Shown here: one piece after another, positions 32,993 to 41,270 of the stretch | Layout: each line of letters begins with the position of its first letter | Numbering within the stretch: the stretch's first letter is position 1 | Source: UBA668 sp041394605 | GTDB taxonomy: Bacteria > Actinomycetota > Acidimicrobiia > Acidimicrobiales > Ilumatobacteraceae | Length of the DNA stretch: 64,000 nt | Reading direction: 5' to 3' | NCBI GenBank assembly: GCA_041394605.1 | Contig: JAWKHX010000017.1 | Span: 1 to 64,000 of the forward strand | The notes under the pieces: model-generated | Told to the model about the DNA's origin: nothing | The model's input: the letters and a program-made list of their open reading frames with translations, nothing else | Databases searched by the model: none | Position numbers and translations under genes: made by a program

Positions 32993-35270
32993 ACTGGGTG
33001 CTCAGCGCGGCGCGTGCTTCGCCCTCCGGGTCGCGCCAGGCGCGGCCCTGGGGCTCCACCACCACGCTGTGGAGCACGCCGGGGGTGATCTCGGCGCGGC
33101 CGTCGAGGTCCGGGCCGATCGGGGTCATCCGCTGGAAGCCGATGGCGAATGGGTCCACGCCGTAGGTCAGTGGGGTGGTCATCGGGATCGCCCCGCGCCC
33201 CACCGGCACGTCGCCGTAGCGCAGCTGGATCTCGCCCTGGAAGCGGCCCGTCGGGGTGAACTCCGCCGACACCAGCACCTCCCCCGCAGGCAGTTCCACC
33301 TCGGCGGACACCGTGGTGATCGTGGCGCCGAGCAGGTTGTTGACGTAGTGGAGGCGGCGACCCTTCAGGTACAGGGCGTAGCCGCCGCTGTGGCCGCCGT
33401 GGCCGACGATGATGCCCTCGCACGGGCCGTCCGCCGGCACGTCCAGCGCGGCACTGATGGTGAACGCCCGGTTGCGCAGATTGGGCGCCATGTTCTCGGG
33501 GATCGACGAGGTGCCCGGCAGGTAGACGTAACGCTCGCGGCGGAAGCGGGTGTCGCCGTACTTGCCCGGCTGGTTGTTCAGCGGCAGCACCTGGTGGCGC
33601 TCGGCCTCCTGCCACCACAACTCCTGCAGCTCCTTGAGCCTGCCGGGGTGGTCGGCGGCGACGTCGTGGCACTCGGAGAAGTCTTCCGCCACGTGGTACA
33701 GCTCCCAGATGTCGTCGTCGAACGGGCGGCGCGAGTCGCTGCCGTCGTAGGCCATCATCGCCGGGGGATGGAATACCACGGCCTTCCAGCCGTCGTGGTA
33801 GATGGCTCGCGACCCGAGCATCTCGTAGTACTGGGTGTGGTGCACCTCGGGCGCCGCGCCGTCCGTGAGCGTGGCCGCGATGCTGACCCCGTCGTGCGGC
33901 GACTGGGGCACACCGTTGATCTCCGCTGGAGGCTCGATGCCGATGAGGTCCAGCAGCGTGGGCGCGATGTCGATGGCGTGCACGTACTGATGACGGGTCT
34001 GCCCCGGCGTGCCGAGCCGGGCCGGCCAATGCAGCACGAACGGGTCGCACACCCCGCCTTCGTGCGTGTCGCGCTTGAACCGCTTCAGCGGCGTGTTGCC
34101 CGCCCAGGCCCAGCCCCACGGGTAGTGGTTGTTGGCGTTCGGGCCGCCGAGGTCGTCGATCCGCTTGAGGTTCTCCTCCAGGCTCTCCGGCACGAAGTTG
34201 AAGAAGTACTGCTCGTTGAACGTGCCCCGCGGGCCGCCCTCGGCCGAGGCGCCGTTGTCGCTCATCACGATGAACACCGTGTTGTCCAGCTCACCGTGCT
34301 GCTCGAGGAAGTCGACGATCCGTCCGATCTGGGCGTCGGTGTGGGTCATGAACCCGGCGAACACCTCCATCATCCGCGCGTACAGGCGGCGCTCGTCGGC
34401 CGTCAGGCTGTCCCACGCCGGCACCCACGACGGGCGCTCGCTGAGCTCGGTGCCCGGGCGCAGCAGCCCGCTGGCCACTTGCCGCTGGTAGACGGCGTCG
34501 CGCCAGGCGTCCCACCCCATGTCGAACCGGCCCCGGTAGGCGTCGATGTAGGCGGGCGGCGCCTGGTGCGGGGCGTGCGCAGCACCGGGTGCGACGTACA
34601 GGAAGAACGGCTTGCTCGGCGAGTAGGCGCGCAGGTCTTTGATGTAGCCCAGCGCGTGGTCCACCAGGTCCTCCGTGAGGTGGTAGCCCTCCTCGGGCGT
34701 GCGAGGCGGGCTGACCTGGTGGTTGTCGGCGATCAGGTCCGGGTGGTACTGGTCGGTCTCACCGGCGAGGAAGCCGTAGTAGCGCTCGAACCCCTTGCTG
34801 AGCGGCCAGCGGTGGCGCGGGCCGCCCATCATCATCTCGCTGGCCGGGGCGAGGTGCCACTTGCCGACGGCGAACGTGGCGTAGCCGTTGCGGACCAGCA
34901 CCTCGGGGAGGAAGCCGTTCTCCGGCTGGATGGTGGCGTCGTAGCCGGGGAAGCCGGAGGCGAACTCCACGATCCGGGCCATGCCGTTGGCATGGTGGTT
35001 GCGACCGGTCATCAGGCAGGCGCGGGTGGGCGAGCACAGCGCGGTCGTGTGGTAGTTGGCGTAGCGCAGGCCACCGGCGGCGAGGCGGTCGAACGTGGGG
35101 GTCTCGATGTCGCTGCCGTAGCAACCGAACTGGGCGTAGCCCACGTCGTCCAGCAGCACCAGCACCACGTTGGGGGCGCCCTCGGGCGCGCGGTCCAGCG
35201 GTGGCCAGTAGGGGGTGGAGTCGGCGAACGTCCGCCCGACCACGCCCCGGAATCCCTCGCGCTTGCCCAT
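32991..35270 (-). CDS. Arylsulfatase-family sulfatase
   Basis: A 759-residue type I sulfatase. Metal-binding VLVLLDDVGYAQFG (Asp41-Asp42) precedes the formylglycine motif CSPTRACLMTGRN with Cys79 to be oxidised. Other conserved parts are FAVGKWHL, the HAPHQAP histidines and FIVMSDNGAS. The C-terminal ~220 residues form the extra beta domain of large arylsulfatases. The enzyme hydrolyses sulfate esters; the maturase is not in the window. No signal peptide is seen at MGKREGFRG, so it appears cytoplasmic unless the start is wrong. A minus-strand TACGGT lies about 55 nt upstream. The window also has three sulfotransferase domains, but a shared substrate is not shown. Confidence 0.88.
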   Translation of the reverse strand: MGKREGFRGVVGRTFADSTPYWPPLDRAPEGAPNVVLVLLDDVGYAQFGCYGSDIETPTFDRLAAGGLRYANYHTTALCSPTRACLMTGRNHHANGMARIVEFASGFPGYDATIQPENGFLPEVLVRNGYATFAVGKWHLAPASEMMMGGPRHRWPLSKGFERYYGFLAGETDQYHPDLIADNHQVSPPRTPEEGYHLTEDLVDHALGYIKDLRAYSPSKPFFLYVAPGAAHAPHQAPPAYIDAYRGRFDMGWDAWRDAVYQRQVASGLLRPGTELSERPSWVPAWDSLTADERRLYARMMEVFAGFMTHTDAQIGRIVDFLEQHGELDNTVFIVMSDNGASAEGGPRGTFNEQYFFNFVPESLEENLKRIDDLGGPNANNHYPWGWAWAGNTPLKRFKRDTHEGGVCDPFVLHWPARLGTPGQTRHQYVHAIDIAPTLLDLIGIEPPAEINGVPQSPHDGVSIAATLTDGAAPEVHHTQYYEMLGSRAIYHDGWKAVVFHPPAMMAYDGSDSRRPFDDDIWELYHVAEDFSECHDVAADHPGRLKELQELWWQEAERHQVLPLNNQPGKYGDTRFRRERYVYLPGTSSIPENMAPNLRNRAFTISAALDVPADGPCEGIIVGHGGHSGGYALYLKGRRLHYVNNLLGATITTVSAEVELPAGEVLVSAEFTPTGRFQGEIQLRYGDVPVGRGAIPMTTPLTYGVDPFAIGFQRMTPIGPDLDGRAEITPGVLHSVVVEPQGRAWRDPEGEARAALSTQ

Positions 35271-35362
35271 CCTGCGATGCCCCCTCTTCCGCGCCACCGC
35301 CCCTCCGACCGCGACGCGGCAGGCACCGTAGCCGCGGCCGCCCAGCCCCCGCTCCTCCCCCA

Positions 35363-35417
35363 TTCATGTCGCGTCCCTGACCACGTGACCCCCGACCAGA
35401 CCCGCGACACGAAGCCG
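35363..35417 (+). repeat. 55-bp direct repeat, copy 1
   Basis: Identical to copy 2 except for T at 35373. Its ends form an 11-bp inverted repeat with one mismatch (TTCATGTCGCG ... CGCGACACGAA) and the middle holds CACGTG. It lies in the 311-bp gene-free stretch 35271-35581 between the sulfatase and the VOC remnant, which holds nothing else but the second copy and a promoter-like box. Confidence 0.85.
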
Positions 35418-35451
35418 GGGACGGCCGAACGGTGAGTGCCCGACACCCACG

Positions 35452-35506
35452 TTCATGTCGCGGCCCTGACCACGTGACCCCCGACCAGACCCGCGACACG
35501 AAGCCG
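35452..35506 (+). repeat. 55-bp direct repeat, copy 2
   Basis: Second copy, 34 bp after the first, one mismatch (G at 35462). It ends 75 bp before the VOC remnant. The terminal inverted repeats make each copy look like a small palindromic element rather than a simple duplication. Confidence 0.85.
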
Positions 35507-35569
35507 GACGTTCGGGGGAAGGGTGGCGGGACGGGGCGGGCCGGGGCACGGCTGGGGATGTGGGGGGCG

Positions 35570-35575
35570 TAACGT
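35570..35575 (+). promoter_or_regulatory. Putative leaderless -10 box (TAACGT)
   Basis: TAACGT ends 6 nt before ATG 35582, so the truncated VOC gene may still be expressed. Confidence 0.35.
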
Positions 35576-35581
35576 CGCGGC

Positions 35582-35975
35582 ATGGCACTGCTGGACGAAC
35601 TGTTGGCCCTGCGCGACCGCATTCGCGACCGCGGCGTCGTGGCGCTCGGCCCGATCGACCACGGCATGTGCCAGAGCCTGTACTTCGCCGGGCCGGAGGG
35701 GCTGTGCCTGGAGATCGCCACCGGCGGCAACATCGACGGCCGCGCCTGGGTGGACCCCGAGGTGGTGGCCCTGGCGGGCATCAACGAGGAGGAACTGGCC
35801 CGCTACCGTGAGCCGGCCGCCTACGAGCGCCCGGCCGCCGGTGCCCCAGCCGAAGCCGGACCCGGCGAAGCCGAACCTGGTGTACCCGCCGCACCGCTAC
35901 GAGATCGTCACCTCACTGCCCGACGAGGCGTTCTGGCATTCGGTGGAGCACCGCCCGCCCGTGCAGGTCAGCTGA
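35582..35975 (+). pseudogene. VOC (glyoxalase-fold) family gene, N-terminally truncated and frameshifted
   Basis: The text MALLDELLALRDRIRDRGV, then LGPIDHGMCQSLYFAGPEGLCLEI and DPEVVALAGINEEELARY, matches the second half of actinobacterial VOC/glyoxalase-like proteins; the metal ligand Glu of CLEI is present. The first beta-alpha-beta module is absent. After AAYERPAAG the frame must change (about 35827-35845) to recover the expected end QPKPDPAKPNLVYPPHRYE, then TSLPDEAFWHS. So this is a remnant or an indel-damaged copy. The 55-bp repeats lie directly upstream of the break point. Its stop shares a palindrome with the convergent MFS stop. Confidence 0.65.
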
Positions 35976-35977
35976 CC
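35966..35977. terminator. Palindrome GGTCAGCTGACC over two convergent stops
   Basis: A 12-bp perfect palindrome holding both the VOC stop (35973-35975) and the reverse-strand MFS stop (35968-35970). Terminator function is a guess. Confidence 0.35.
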
Positions 35978-37583
35978 GGCGTCAGCGCCTCGGGGGCCTC
36001 GACGGTTCCGGTCGGCTCGTCCTTCGGGCCGCGTACCACCAGCAGCAGCACGGCGCCCACGGCGATGGCCGCCCCACCCACATGGCCTGGTGCCAGCCGT
36101 CCACGAACGCCTGGCGGGCGGCCTGCGCCAAGGGCTCGCCGTCGGGGCCCATCTGAGCGGCGATGTACAGCGCCTGACCGATGCCACCCTTCACCGGGCC
36201 CTGCAGTTCCGCCGGCAGTTGGGCGGCAGCGCCGGCGATCTGGCTGCCGTAACCGGCACTGAGCACCGAGCCCAGCAGGGCCACGCCCACGGCGCCGCCC
36301 ACTTCCCGGACCGTGTCGTTGAGGGCGGAGGCGACACCCTGCTTCTCGGCCGGCAGCGACTCGGTGATGGCCACCGTCGAGGGTGTCATCACCAGGCCCA
36401 TGCCCATGCCGATCAGCATCAGCGCCGGCGGCACAGACAGGTAGCCGCCCTCGATGGAGGGCAGGGTGGCGGCGGCGACCAGGCCGCAGGTGACGATGGC
36501 GGTGCCGAGGATCAGCAGGCGGCGGGTACCGGTGCGCTTCACCAGGCGAGGCGCCACGCTGGACAGCGGCATCAGCAGGGCCGCCATCGGCAACAGGCCG
36601 GCCGCGGCCCGCAGGGCGCTGTACCCCAGCACGGCCTGCAGGAACTGCACCAGCACCAGGAACAGGCCGAACATCACGGCGAAGACGATCAGCAGGTTGC
36701 TGGAGCCACTGGCCAACGCCCGGTTCTTGAACAGGCGCACGTCCAGCAGCGGGGCCGGGTGACGCAGTTCCCACCACACGAACAGGGCGGCACCCACCAC
36801 GGCGGCGGCGATGCCGAACAGGGTCAGCGGTTCGCTCCAGCCGTGCTCGGGGCCCTCGTGGAAGGCCAGTACGAGGCCGGCGATGGCCACGGCGGAGAGG
36901 ATGCCACCGCCGACATCGAAGGAGTGCTCGTGCACCTCGCGGGAGTTCTTCACCACCCGGGTGGTGAGCACGAACGAGATGGCGCAGAGGGCGATCGGCA
37001 TGATGAACAACCAGCGCCAGCCGATGGAGTCCACCATCGCCGCCGAGAAGAACAGGCCGAGGATGCCGCCGGCGCCGGCGAAGCCGGCCCAGATGCCGAT
37101 GGCATTCGCCCGCTCCTCCTCCGGGAACGAGGACGTGACGACGGAGAGGGTGACGGGCATGATCATCGCGGCACCGGCGCCGGCCACCAGGCGGGCCAGC
37201 AGCAGCAGTTCGGCGGAGCCGGCCAGCGCGGCGGCGATGCTGGCGATGGCGAACACGGTGAGGCCGGAGAGCAGCACGGTCTTGCGGCCCCAGCGGTCGC
37301 CGATGGCGCCCACGGGCAGCAGCAGTGCCGCCAGCACCATGGTGTAGCCGTTGGCGATCCACAGCAGCATGTTCTGGCTGGCATCCAGGTCCACGGCCAG
37401 CTTGGTGAGCGCCACGTTCAGGCCGGACACCGAGGCGATGACCGCCACCAGGCCCACGCACATGGCGATCAGGATCTGGCGCCGCTGGCGGGGGTCGGCC
37501 ACCACTGTCTGGGCCTGGACGGTGGGGTCGTGGAGTGAGTGCTCGTCGGCGGCGAAGCCGGGTGGGAGCCGACGGGGGTTCAT
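35968..37583 (-). CDS. MFS multidrug efflux transporter, DHA2/EmrB type (3' frameshift)
   Basis: A 14-helix drug:H+ antiporter of about 537 residues. It has SGLNVALTKLAVDLDAS, WIANGYTMVLAALLLPVGAIGD with RWGRK (motif A) and the DHA2-type helix GWRWLFIMPIAL. Near 36070-36085 the frame breaks: after HQAMWVG the expected AAIAVGAVLLLVV and GPKDEPTGTVEAPE are in the next frame, consistent with one G missing from a G-run. Read unshifted, it would end at 35982 with a nonsense tail. It is divergent from a TetR gene with a clear operator between, and AGAGG lies 5 nt before its ATG. The likely role is export of toxic compounds. Confidence 0.85.
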
Positions 37584-37633
37584 GTCAGCCTCTTCGGTAG
37601 TCGGGAGCGGATTCTTGACGGGTTCGCCAGATC

Positions 37634-37657
37634 CAGTACGAGACAGTATCGTACTGT
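37634..37657. promoter_or_regulatory. TetR operator between MFS and TetR genes
   Basis: Two overlapping perfect inverted repeats: CAGTACGA-N7-TCGTACTG (37634-37656) and ACAGTA-TCG-TACTGT (37643-37657). It lies 51 bp from the MFS start and 37 bp from the TetR start, so both genes should be under control of the regulator. Confidence 0.85.
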
Positions 37658-37680
37658 TTCATGTCGGCGACACACCCCGG

Positions 37681-37686
37681 TACCCT
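37681..37686 (+). promoter_or_regulatory. Putative leaderless -10 box (TACCCT)
   Basis: TACCCT ends 7 nt before ATG 37694 and favours that start over the in-frame ATG at 37661. Confidence 0.5.
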
Positions 37687-37693
37687 GCGACAC

Positions 37694-38530
37694 ATGTCAC
37701 CGGCCGACGACCACGGCGCTGCCCCTGACGCCTTCCCTGGCACCGCTCCTGGCATCGACCCGCGGGTGGCCCGCAGCCGGGCCACGGTGCTGGATGCGGC
37801 CACGGCGATCCTGGTGGAGAGCGGGCCGACGGCACTCACCGTCGACGCCGTGGTGGCCCGCTCGGGTGTGGCCCGCAGCACCATCTACCGTCACTGGGCC
37901 ACCCGCGACGAACTGGTGGGCGACGTGTTCGACCACTGCACACCGATCCCCGCCCCTCCACCGGCCGACCTCGGGTTCGAGGCGGCGATGCGCCACTTCC
38001 TGCACGACCTGGTGCGCCAGTTCGCCGACCCGAAGTGGGCCCGGCTGATGCCTGCGCTGATGGCCCTGAAGTCCTACGAGCCGACGATGGGCGCCATCGA
38101 GCAACGCCGCGAAGCGATGGAGCGCAAGGTGTCCGACGAACTGTTCGCCCGGGGCGAGCGGGAGGGCCTGTTCGGTCCGGAGATGGACCGCCCCCAGGCC
38201 ACCGCCCTGCTGGTCGGGCCGATCATCTTCGCCCTGGTGAGTGGCGAGTTGCCCATCACCGACGCGCTGGCCGACGCGGCGCTGGCCAGCTCCTCGCCGG
38301 AGTGCGGGCCGGGGCATCAGACGTCGACGTCGATGCCCGCTGACGTTACCGTGCCGGCGAGGAAGCTGCTCACCAGCCAGACAGCGATCGACGACGACCT
38401 GATCGACGCCCTGTACGAGCAGGCCGACGGCCGCGCCATGGCGCTGCGCGACGAGACCATCAACGCCCGCGACATGGTCGTCTCCGACGGGTGGACGCTC
38501 CCGGCCTGGCAGTCAGGAGCGGCCGAGTGA
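37694..38530 (+). CDS. TetR-family repressor with unexplained C-terminal extension
   Basis: A 278-residue protein. Residues about 30-75 are a TetR helix-turn-helix (TVLDAATAILVESG, LTVDAVVARSGVARSTIYRH, WATRDEL). The ligand domain runs to about residue 208 (LADAALASSS), the normal family length. The remaining ~65 residues (from MPADVTVPARKLL through SQTAIDDDLIDALYEQADGR to PAWQSGAAE) match nothing I recognise. They could be a fused small protein with its own ATG near 38334 or a read-through caused by an indel; the junction holds GACGTCGACGTC within a larger inverted repeat. It converges with and overlaps the broken fic gene by 18 bp. The operator upstream suggests autoregulation. Confidence 0.8.
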   Translation: MSPADDHGAAPDAFPGTAPGIDPRVARSRATVLDAATAILVESGPTALTVDAVVARSGVARSTIYRHWATRDELVGDVFDHCTPIPAPPPADLGFEAAMRHFLHDLVRQFADPKWARLMPALMALKSYEPTMGAIEQRREAMERKVSDELFARGEREGLFGPEMDRPQATALLVGPIIFALVSGELPITDALADAALASSSPECGPGHQTSTSMPADVTVPARKLLTSQTAIDDDLIDALYEQADGRAMALRDETINARDMVVSDGWTLPAWQSGAAE

Positions 38531-39768
38531 ATGGTCGTCGAGCAGCTTGAACATCTGATCGACACGCCACACCCGATTGCGGCGACCATCGGACGCGTGC
38601 GTGGCGATCCCCGCCTCTTCGAGCTGGCCCAGCAACCGGCGCGCCTGATTGGGGTCGACGTCGAGACGCTCGGCGACCTGGTCGGCGGTGACAAGCGTGA
38701 GCGTGGGGAGCAGCTCGATCAGACGGACCATGTGTGAGCCAGCCCGTGCGCCGGTGCGCTCCCGCCAGCTCGCCTTCAAGTCCACGATGTCCGTGACGAG
38801 CCCTCGCCCGAGCGCACGCCTCGACCGTGGCGTTGGCGAACTGCGTCATCCACGGGGCGGGGTTGGCGTTCTGCTGGAACTCGTGCAGGGCAGCGAAGTA
38901 GTTGTCGGTGTCAGCCAACAGCACGCTCGACACCGGGGGGATCGTGGTGGTGCCGCCGGCCTTTCGCAAGGTGACCGACACGATGCAGCGGCCGACTCTG
39001 CCGTTGCCGTCGACGAACGGGTGGATCGCTTCGAACTGGGCGTGGGCGATCGCCGCCCGCACGACGCTCGACGTCGACGAGGTGTTGATGAACTCGCACA
39101 GGTCGTCCATCAGCTCGGGAATCATCGCCGGAGGCGGCGGTACGTACGCGACGCCGTCGTCGACGTGCTCGGCGCCGATCCAGTTCTGCTCCGTGCGGTA
39201 CACGCCTTCGGTGACCCGATGGCTCGTTCCATGAGCCGGCGGTGCAGTTCGAGGATGTCGTCGCTCGTGAACGGGTTGGCGGCGGTCCCGTAGGCGACGG
39301 AGGCTTGCATGGCTTCGATGTTGCCGACGACTTCGCGGGCGAGGTGTTTGGCGCCGCCGCGTCATGGATGGCTTCGGCCAGCCGACGGTTGGTGACGTTG
39401 ATCCCCTCGATCCGGCTCGACGACACCGACTCAGACCGAAGCAGAGCGAACGTGGCCGCTTCGACAACGGCAGCGTCGGACGCGTCGAGTTGGGCGTCGA
39501 GCTCAGCGAGCGCTCGCTCGGCCGCGACCACTGACGCCTGCAGGTCGTCGGGGAGAGCGATCGGCAGCCCGGCGATGAGCGGCGGGATGACGGCGTCGAG
39601 ATGGTGGGTGACCATCCCCTGCCGCCAGTCGCGACTGTCGATGGTGACGGTGACGGGTTGACGGTCGGCGTGCGGCCAGGCGAGCGTTGCGCGAGCGGTG
39701 TTGGCGCGGTCGGTCCTGCGGCCGCCGGTGCGGGGTGTCCCCTTGGGTTGGCGCGGCTGCTCGCTCAT
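38513..39768 (-). pseudogene. fic: Fic-domain protein (class II), at least three apparent frameshifts
   Basis: Read across three frames, this gives a normal Fic protein of about 415 residues. The N-terminal helix SSSRIEGIN has the inhibitory S/TxxxEG motif, then come ASVAYGTAANPFTSDDILEL, GVYRTEQNWIGAEHV, the catalytic HPFVDGNGRVGR, and a C-terminal winged helix (VTADQVAERLDVDPNQAR). Fic enzymes attach AMP to target proteins. Frame changes are needed near 39355 (GCG run), near 39222 (the text fits loss of one GGAA unit) and near 38805. With three breaks the gene is inactive, unless the sequence has indel errors. The core motif itself is intact. The start is backed by minus-strand TACGCT 7 nt upstream. 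Confidence 0.75.
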
Positions 39769-39770
39769 GT

Positions 39771-39818
39771 CCGTAAGCGTACCCATACGGACAACTAATC
39801 CCGTAGATGTTCGTATGG
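39771..39818. promoter_or_regulatory. Fic promoter with CGTA/TACG inverted repeats
   Basis: Minus-strand TACGCT (39776-39781) is 7 nt from the fic ATG. Around it are CCGTA-N10-TACGG (39771-39790) and CCATACG ... CGTATGG (39783-39789, 39812-39818), possible sites for an unseen regulator. Confidence 0.4.
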
Positions 39819-39899
39819 AGTCGCTGCGGTCATCTGGCTGACCAGACCTCGATGCCGCCATCGCGTCCCGACTGCCGGTGACTCGTGCCGGAAATGACG

Positions 39900-39927
39900 A
39901 AGGCCCGGTGGCGAACCACCGGGCCTT
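39900..39927 (-). terminator. Terminator downstream of tRNA-Ser
   Basis: A perfect 12-bp stem AAGGCCCGGTGG / CCACCGGGCCTT with loop UUCG in the minus-strand RNA, 7 bp past the tRNA 3' end. Only a short U-poor tail (CGUCAUUUCC) follows. Confidence 0.8.
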
Positions 39928-39933
39928 CCAGCG

Positions 39934-40024
39934 CGGAGAGGGTGGGATTTGAACCCACGGACCACTTGAAGGTGGTCCCCGCATTAGCAGTGCGGTCCGA
40001 TCGACCAGACTCCGGCACCTCTCC
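39934..40024 (-). tRNA. tRNA-Ser (anticodon GCU)
   Basis: A 91-nt class II tRNA with 7-bp acceptor GGAGAGG/CCUCUCC, discriminator G73, anticodon loop CUGCUAA, a long variable arm and T-arm GGGUUCAAAUCCC. No CCA is encoded. It reads AGC/AGU codons. Confidence 0.93.
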
Positions 40025-40115
40025 AGTGCGCCAGAGAGGTTAGCGCCCCGGCTCCCCGATCGACACGACGAACAGTGCCACAACGGCACCGATCAGCGAG
40101 TCGCCCGCGGGCGGG

Positions 40116-41261
40116 TCAGGCGTCGCCTTCCGGGCCGAGGTCGCCCTCCCACGGCGGGGTGCAGGAGTAGGGCGGGGTCCACGGGCCGCGGGCGCAGAAC
40201 ACCCACAGGTCGCTGGCCGCGTCGGCGCAGTTCTGCATGCTGGCCTTCACATTGTCGGGGGTCCAGCCGCGGCGGCCGAGTTCGGCGTTGGGCTGGAACA
40301 TGCCCGCCATCGCGTTGAGCTGGAACGTGCAGTGGCTGTCGTCCTTGGTGGCCAGGTTGTAGTTCACCGCCTGGTAGTTGCAGCTGCCCTCGCGGGAGGC
40401 GATGTAGATGAAGAACTGCTGGGTGGAGTTGTCCGCCCCGTCCTTGGCGAACTCCGTGGCGATGATGTCCGCGTCGGCCTTGGAGCACGCCCGCCGCCCG
40501 TTGTAGTACGGGATGCCCTGGGTGACCCGCCAGTTCGGTTCGGCCTGCATGCTGGCGGGGAACCAGTTCAGCTCGATGGCGTCACCGGCGTCACCGCGGG
40601 TGAACCCGCTCCACACACCCAGCGCGGCCAGGGTCTGGGTGCCGGCCACACCGTCTGCGGTGAGCGGCGGGTTCTTCAACTGGTAGGCCTTCACCGCGTC
40701 CTGCGTGCTGCGGCCGTAGGTGCCGTCCACCGTGCCGGTGAAGTAGCCCAGCGTGGCCAGCGTCTGCTGCACACACTCGGTGGAGGCGCCGCGGTCGCCT
40801 GGGTTCACCGGCGCGTCGGCCAGGCAGGGCGGCGGCGGGGCGTTGTCCACCCCCGAGTAGATGCCCATCGCGGTCAGGGTGTGAGCGTCGCTGTGGCCGT
40901 TGGCCCGCAGACCCTCCTCCTGCTGGAAGGCGATGACGGCCTCGAACGTGTCCTGCCCGTAGTCGCCATCCACCAGGCCGTGGAAGTAGCCCAGCCACAT
41001 CAGCGTCCACTGCACGCACACCACGCTGCCGCCGGCGCTGCCCACCACCAGTTCGGCATCGGCCAGGCACGGCGCCATCTCGGGAAGTTCGGCGGCGGCC
41101 GAGGAGGCGAGCGGGTCCGGCACCACCACGGCCAGCAGGGCCACCAGCCCCGAAGCCACGACTCGACGCACCGTCCGCACGTCCCGGAAGCGTAGAGGCG
41201 CAGGCCCGTCGGGCGGGGGCAGCCGGTGGATCTTGCCGAACCGGCCACGTTCGGTGTGCAT
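40116..41261 (-). CDS. Exported peptidoglycan-binding protein with lysozyme-like C-terminus
   Basis: A 381-residue protein from ATG 41261. An Arg-rich start and hydrophobic stretch (RRVVASGLVALLAVVVPDPL, ending SSAAAE) form a signal peptide. Two peptidoglycan_binding_1 domains follow: VQWTLMWLGYFHGLVDGDYG and VQQTLATLGYFTGTVDGTYG, each with a QxxxGL/AYQ helix. The C-terminal ~150 residues have GSCNYQAVNYNLATKD and FQLNAMAGMFQPNAELG with several Cys, resembling a lysozyme/transglycosylase-like fold; I cannot name the catalytic residue. It likely acts in cell-wall remodelling and is divergent from the pilus operon, where wall passage may be needed. A TTG at 41282 is an alternative start. Confidence 0.75.
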   Translation of the reverse strand: MHTERGRFGKIHRLPPPDGPAPLRFRDVRTVRRVVASGLVALLAVVVPDPLASSAAAELPEMAPCLADAELVVGSAGGSVVCVQWTLMWLGYFHGLVDGDYGQDTFEAVIAFQQEEGLRANGHSDAHTLTAMGIYSGVDNAPPPPCLADAPVNPGDRGASTECVQQTLATLGYFTGTVDGTYGRSTQDAVKAYQLKNPPLTADGVAGTQTLAALGVWSGFTRGDAGDAIELNWFPASMQAEPNWRVTQGIPYYNGRRACSKADADIIATEFAKDGADNSTQQFFIYIASREGSCNYQAVNYNLATKDDSHCTFQLNAMAGMFQPNAELGRRGWTPDNVKASMQNCADAASDLWVFCARGPWTPPYSCTPPWEGDLGPEGDA

Positions 41262-41270
41262 CAGTAGGTG

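Noticed and set aside
39934..40024. Integrated element at tRNA-Ser
   Set aside because: No integrase, no direct repeat of the tRNA 3' end and ordinary genes on both sides.
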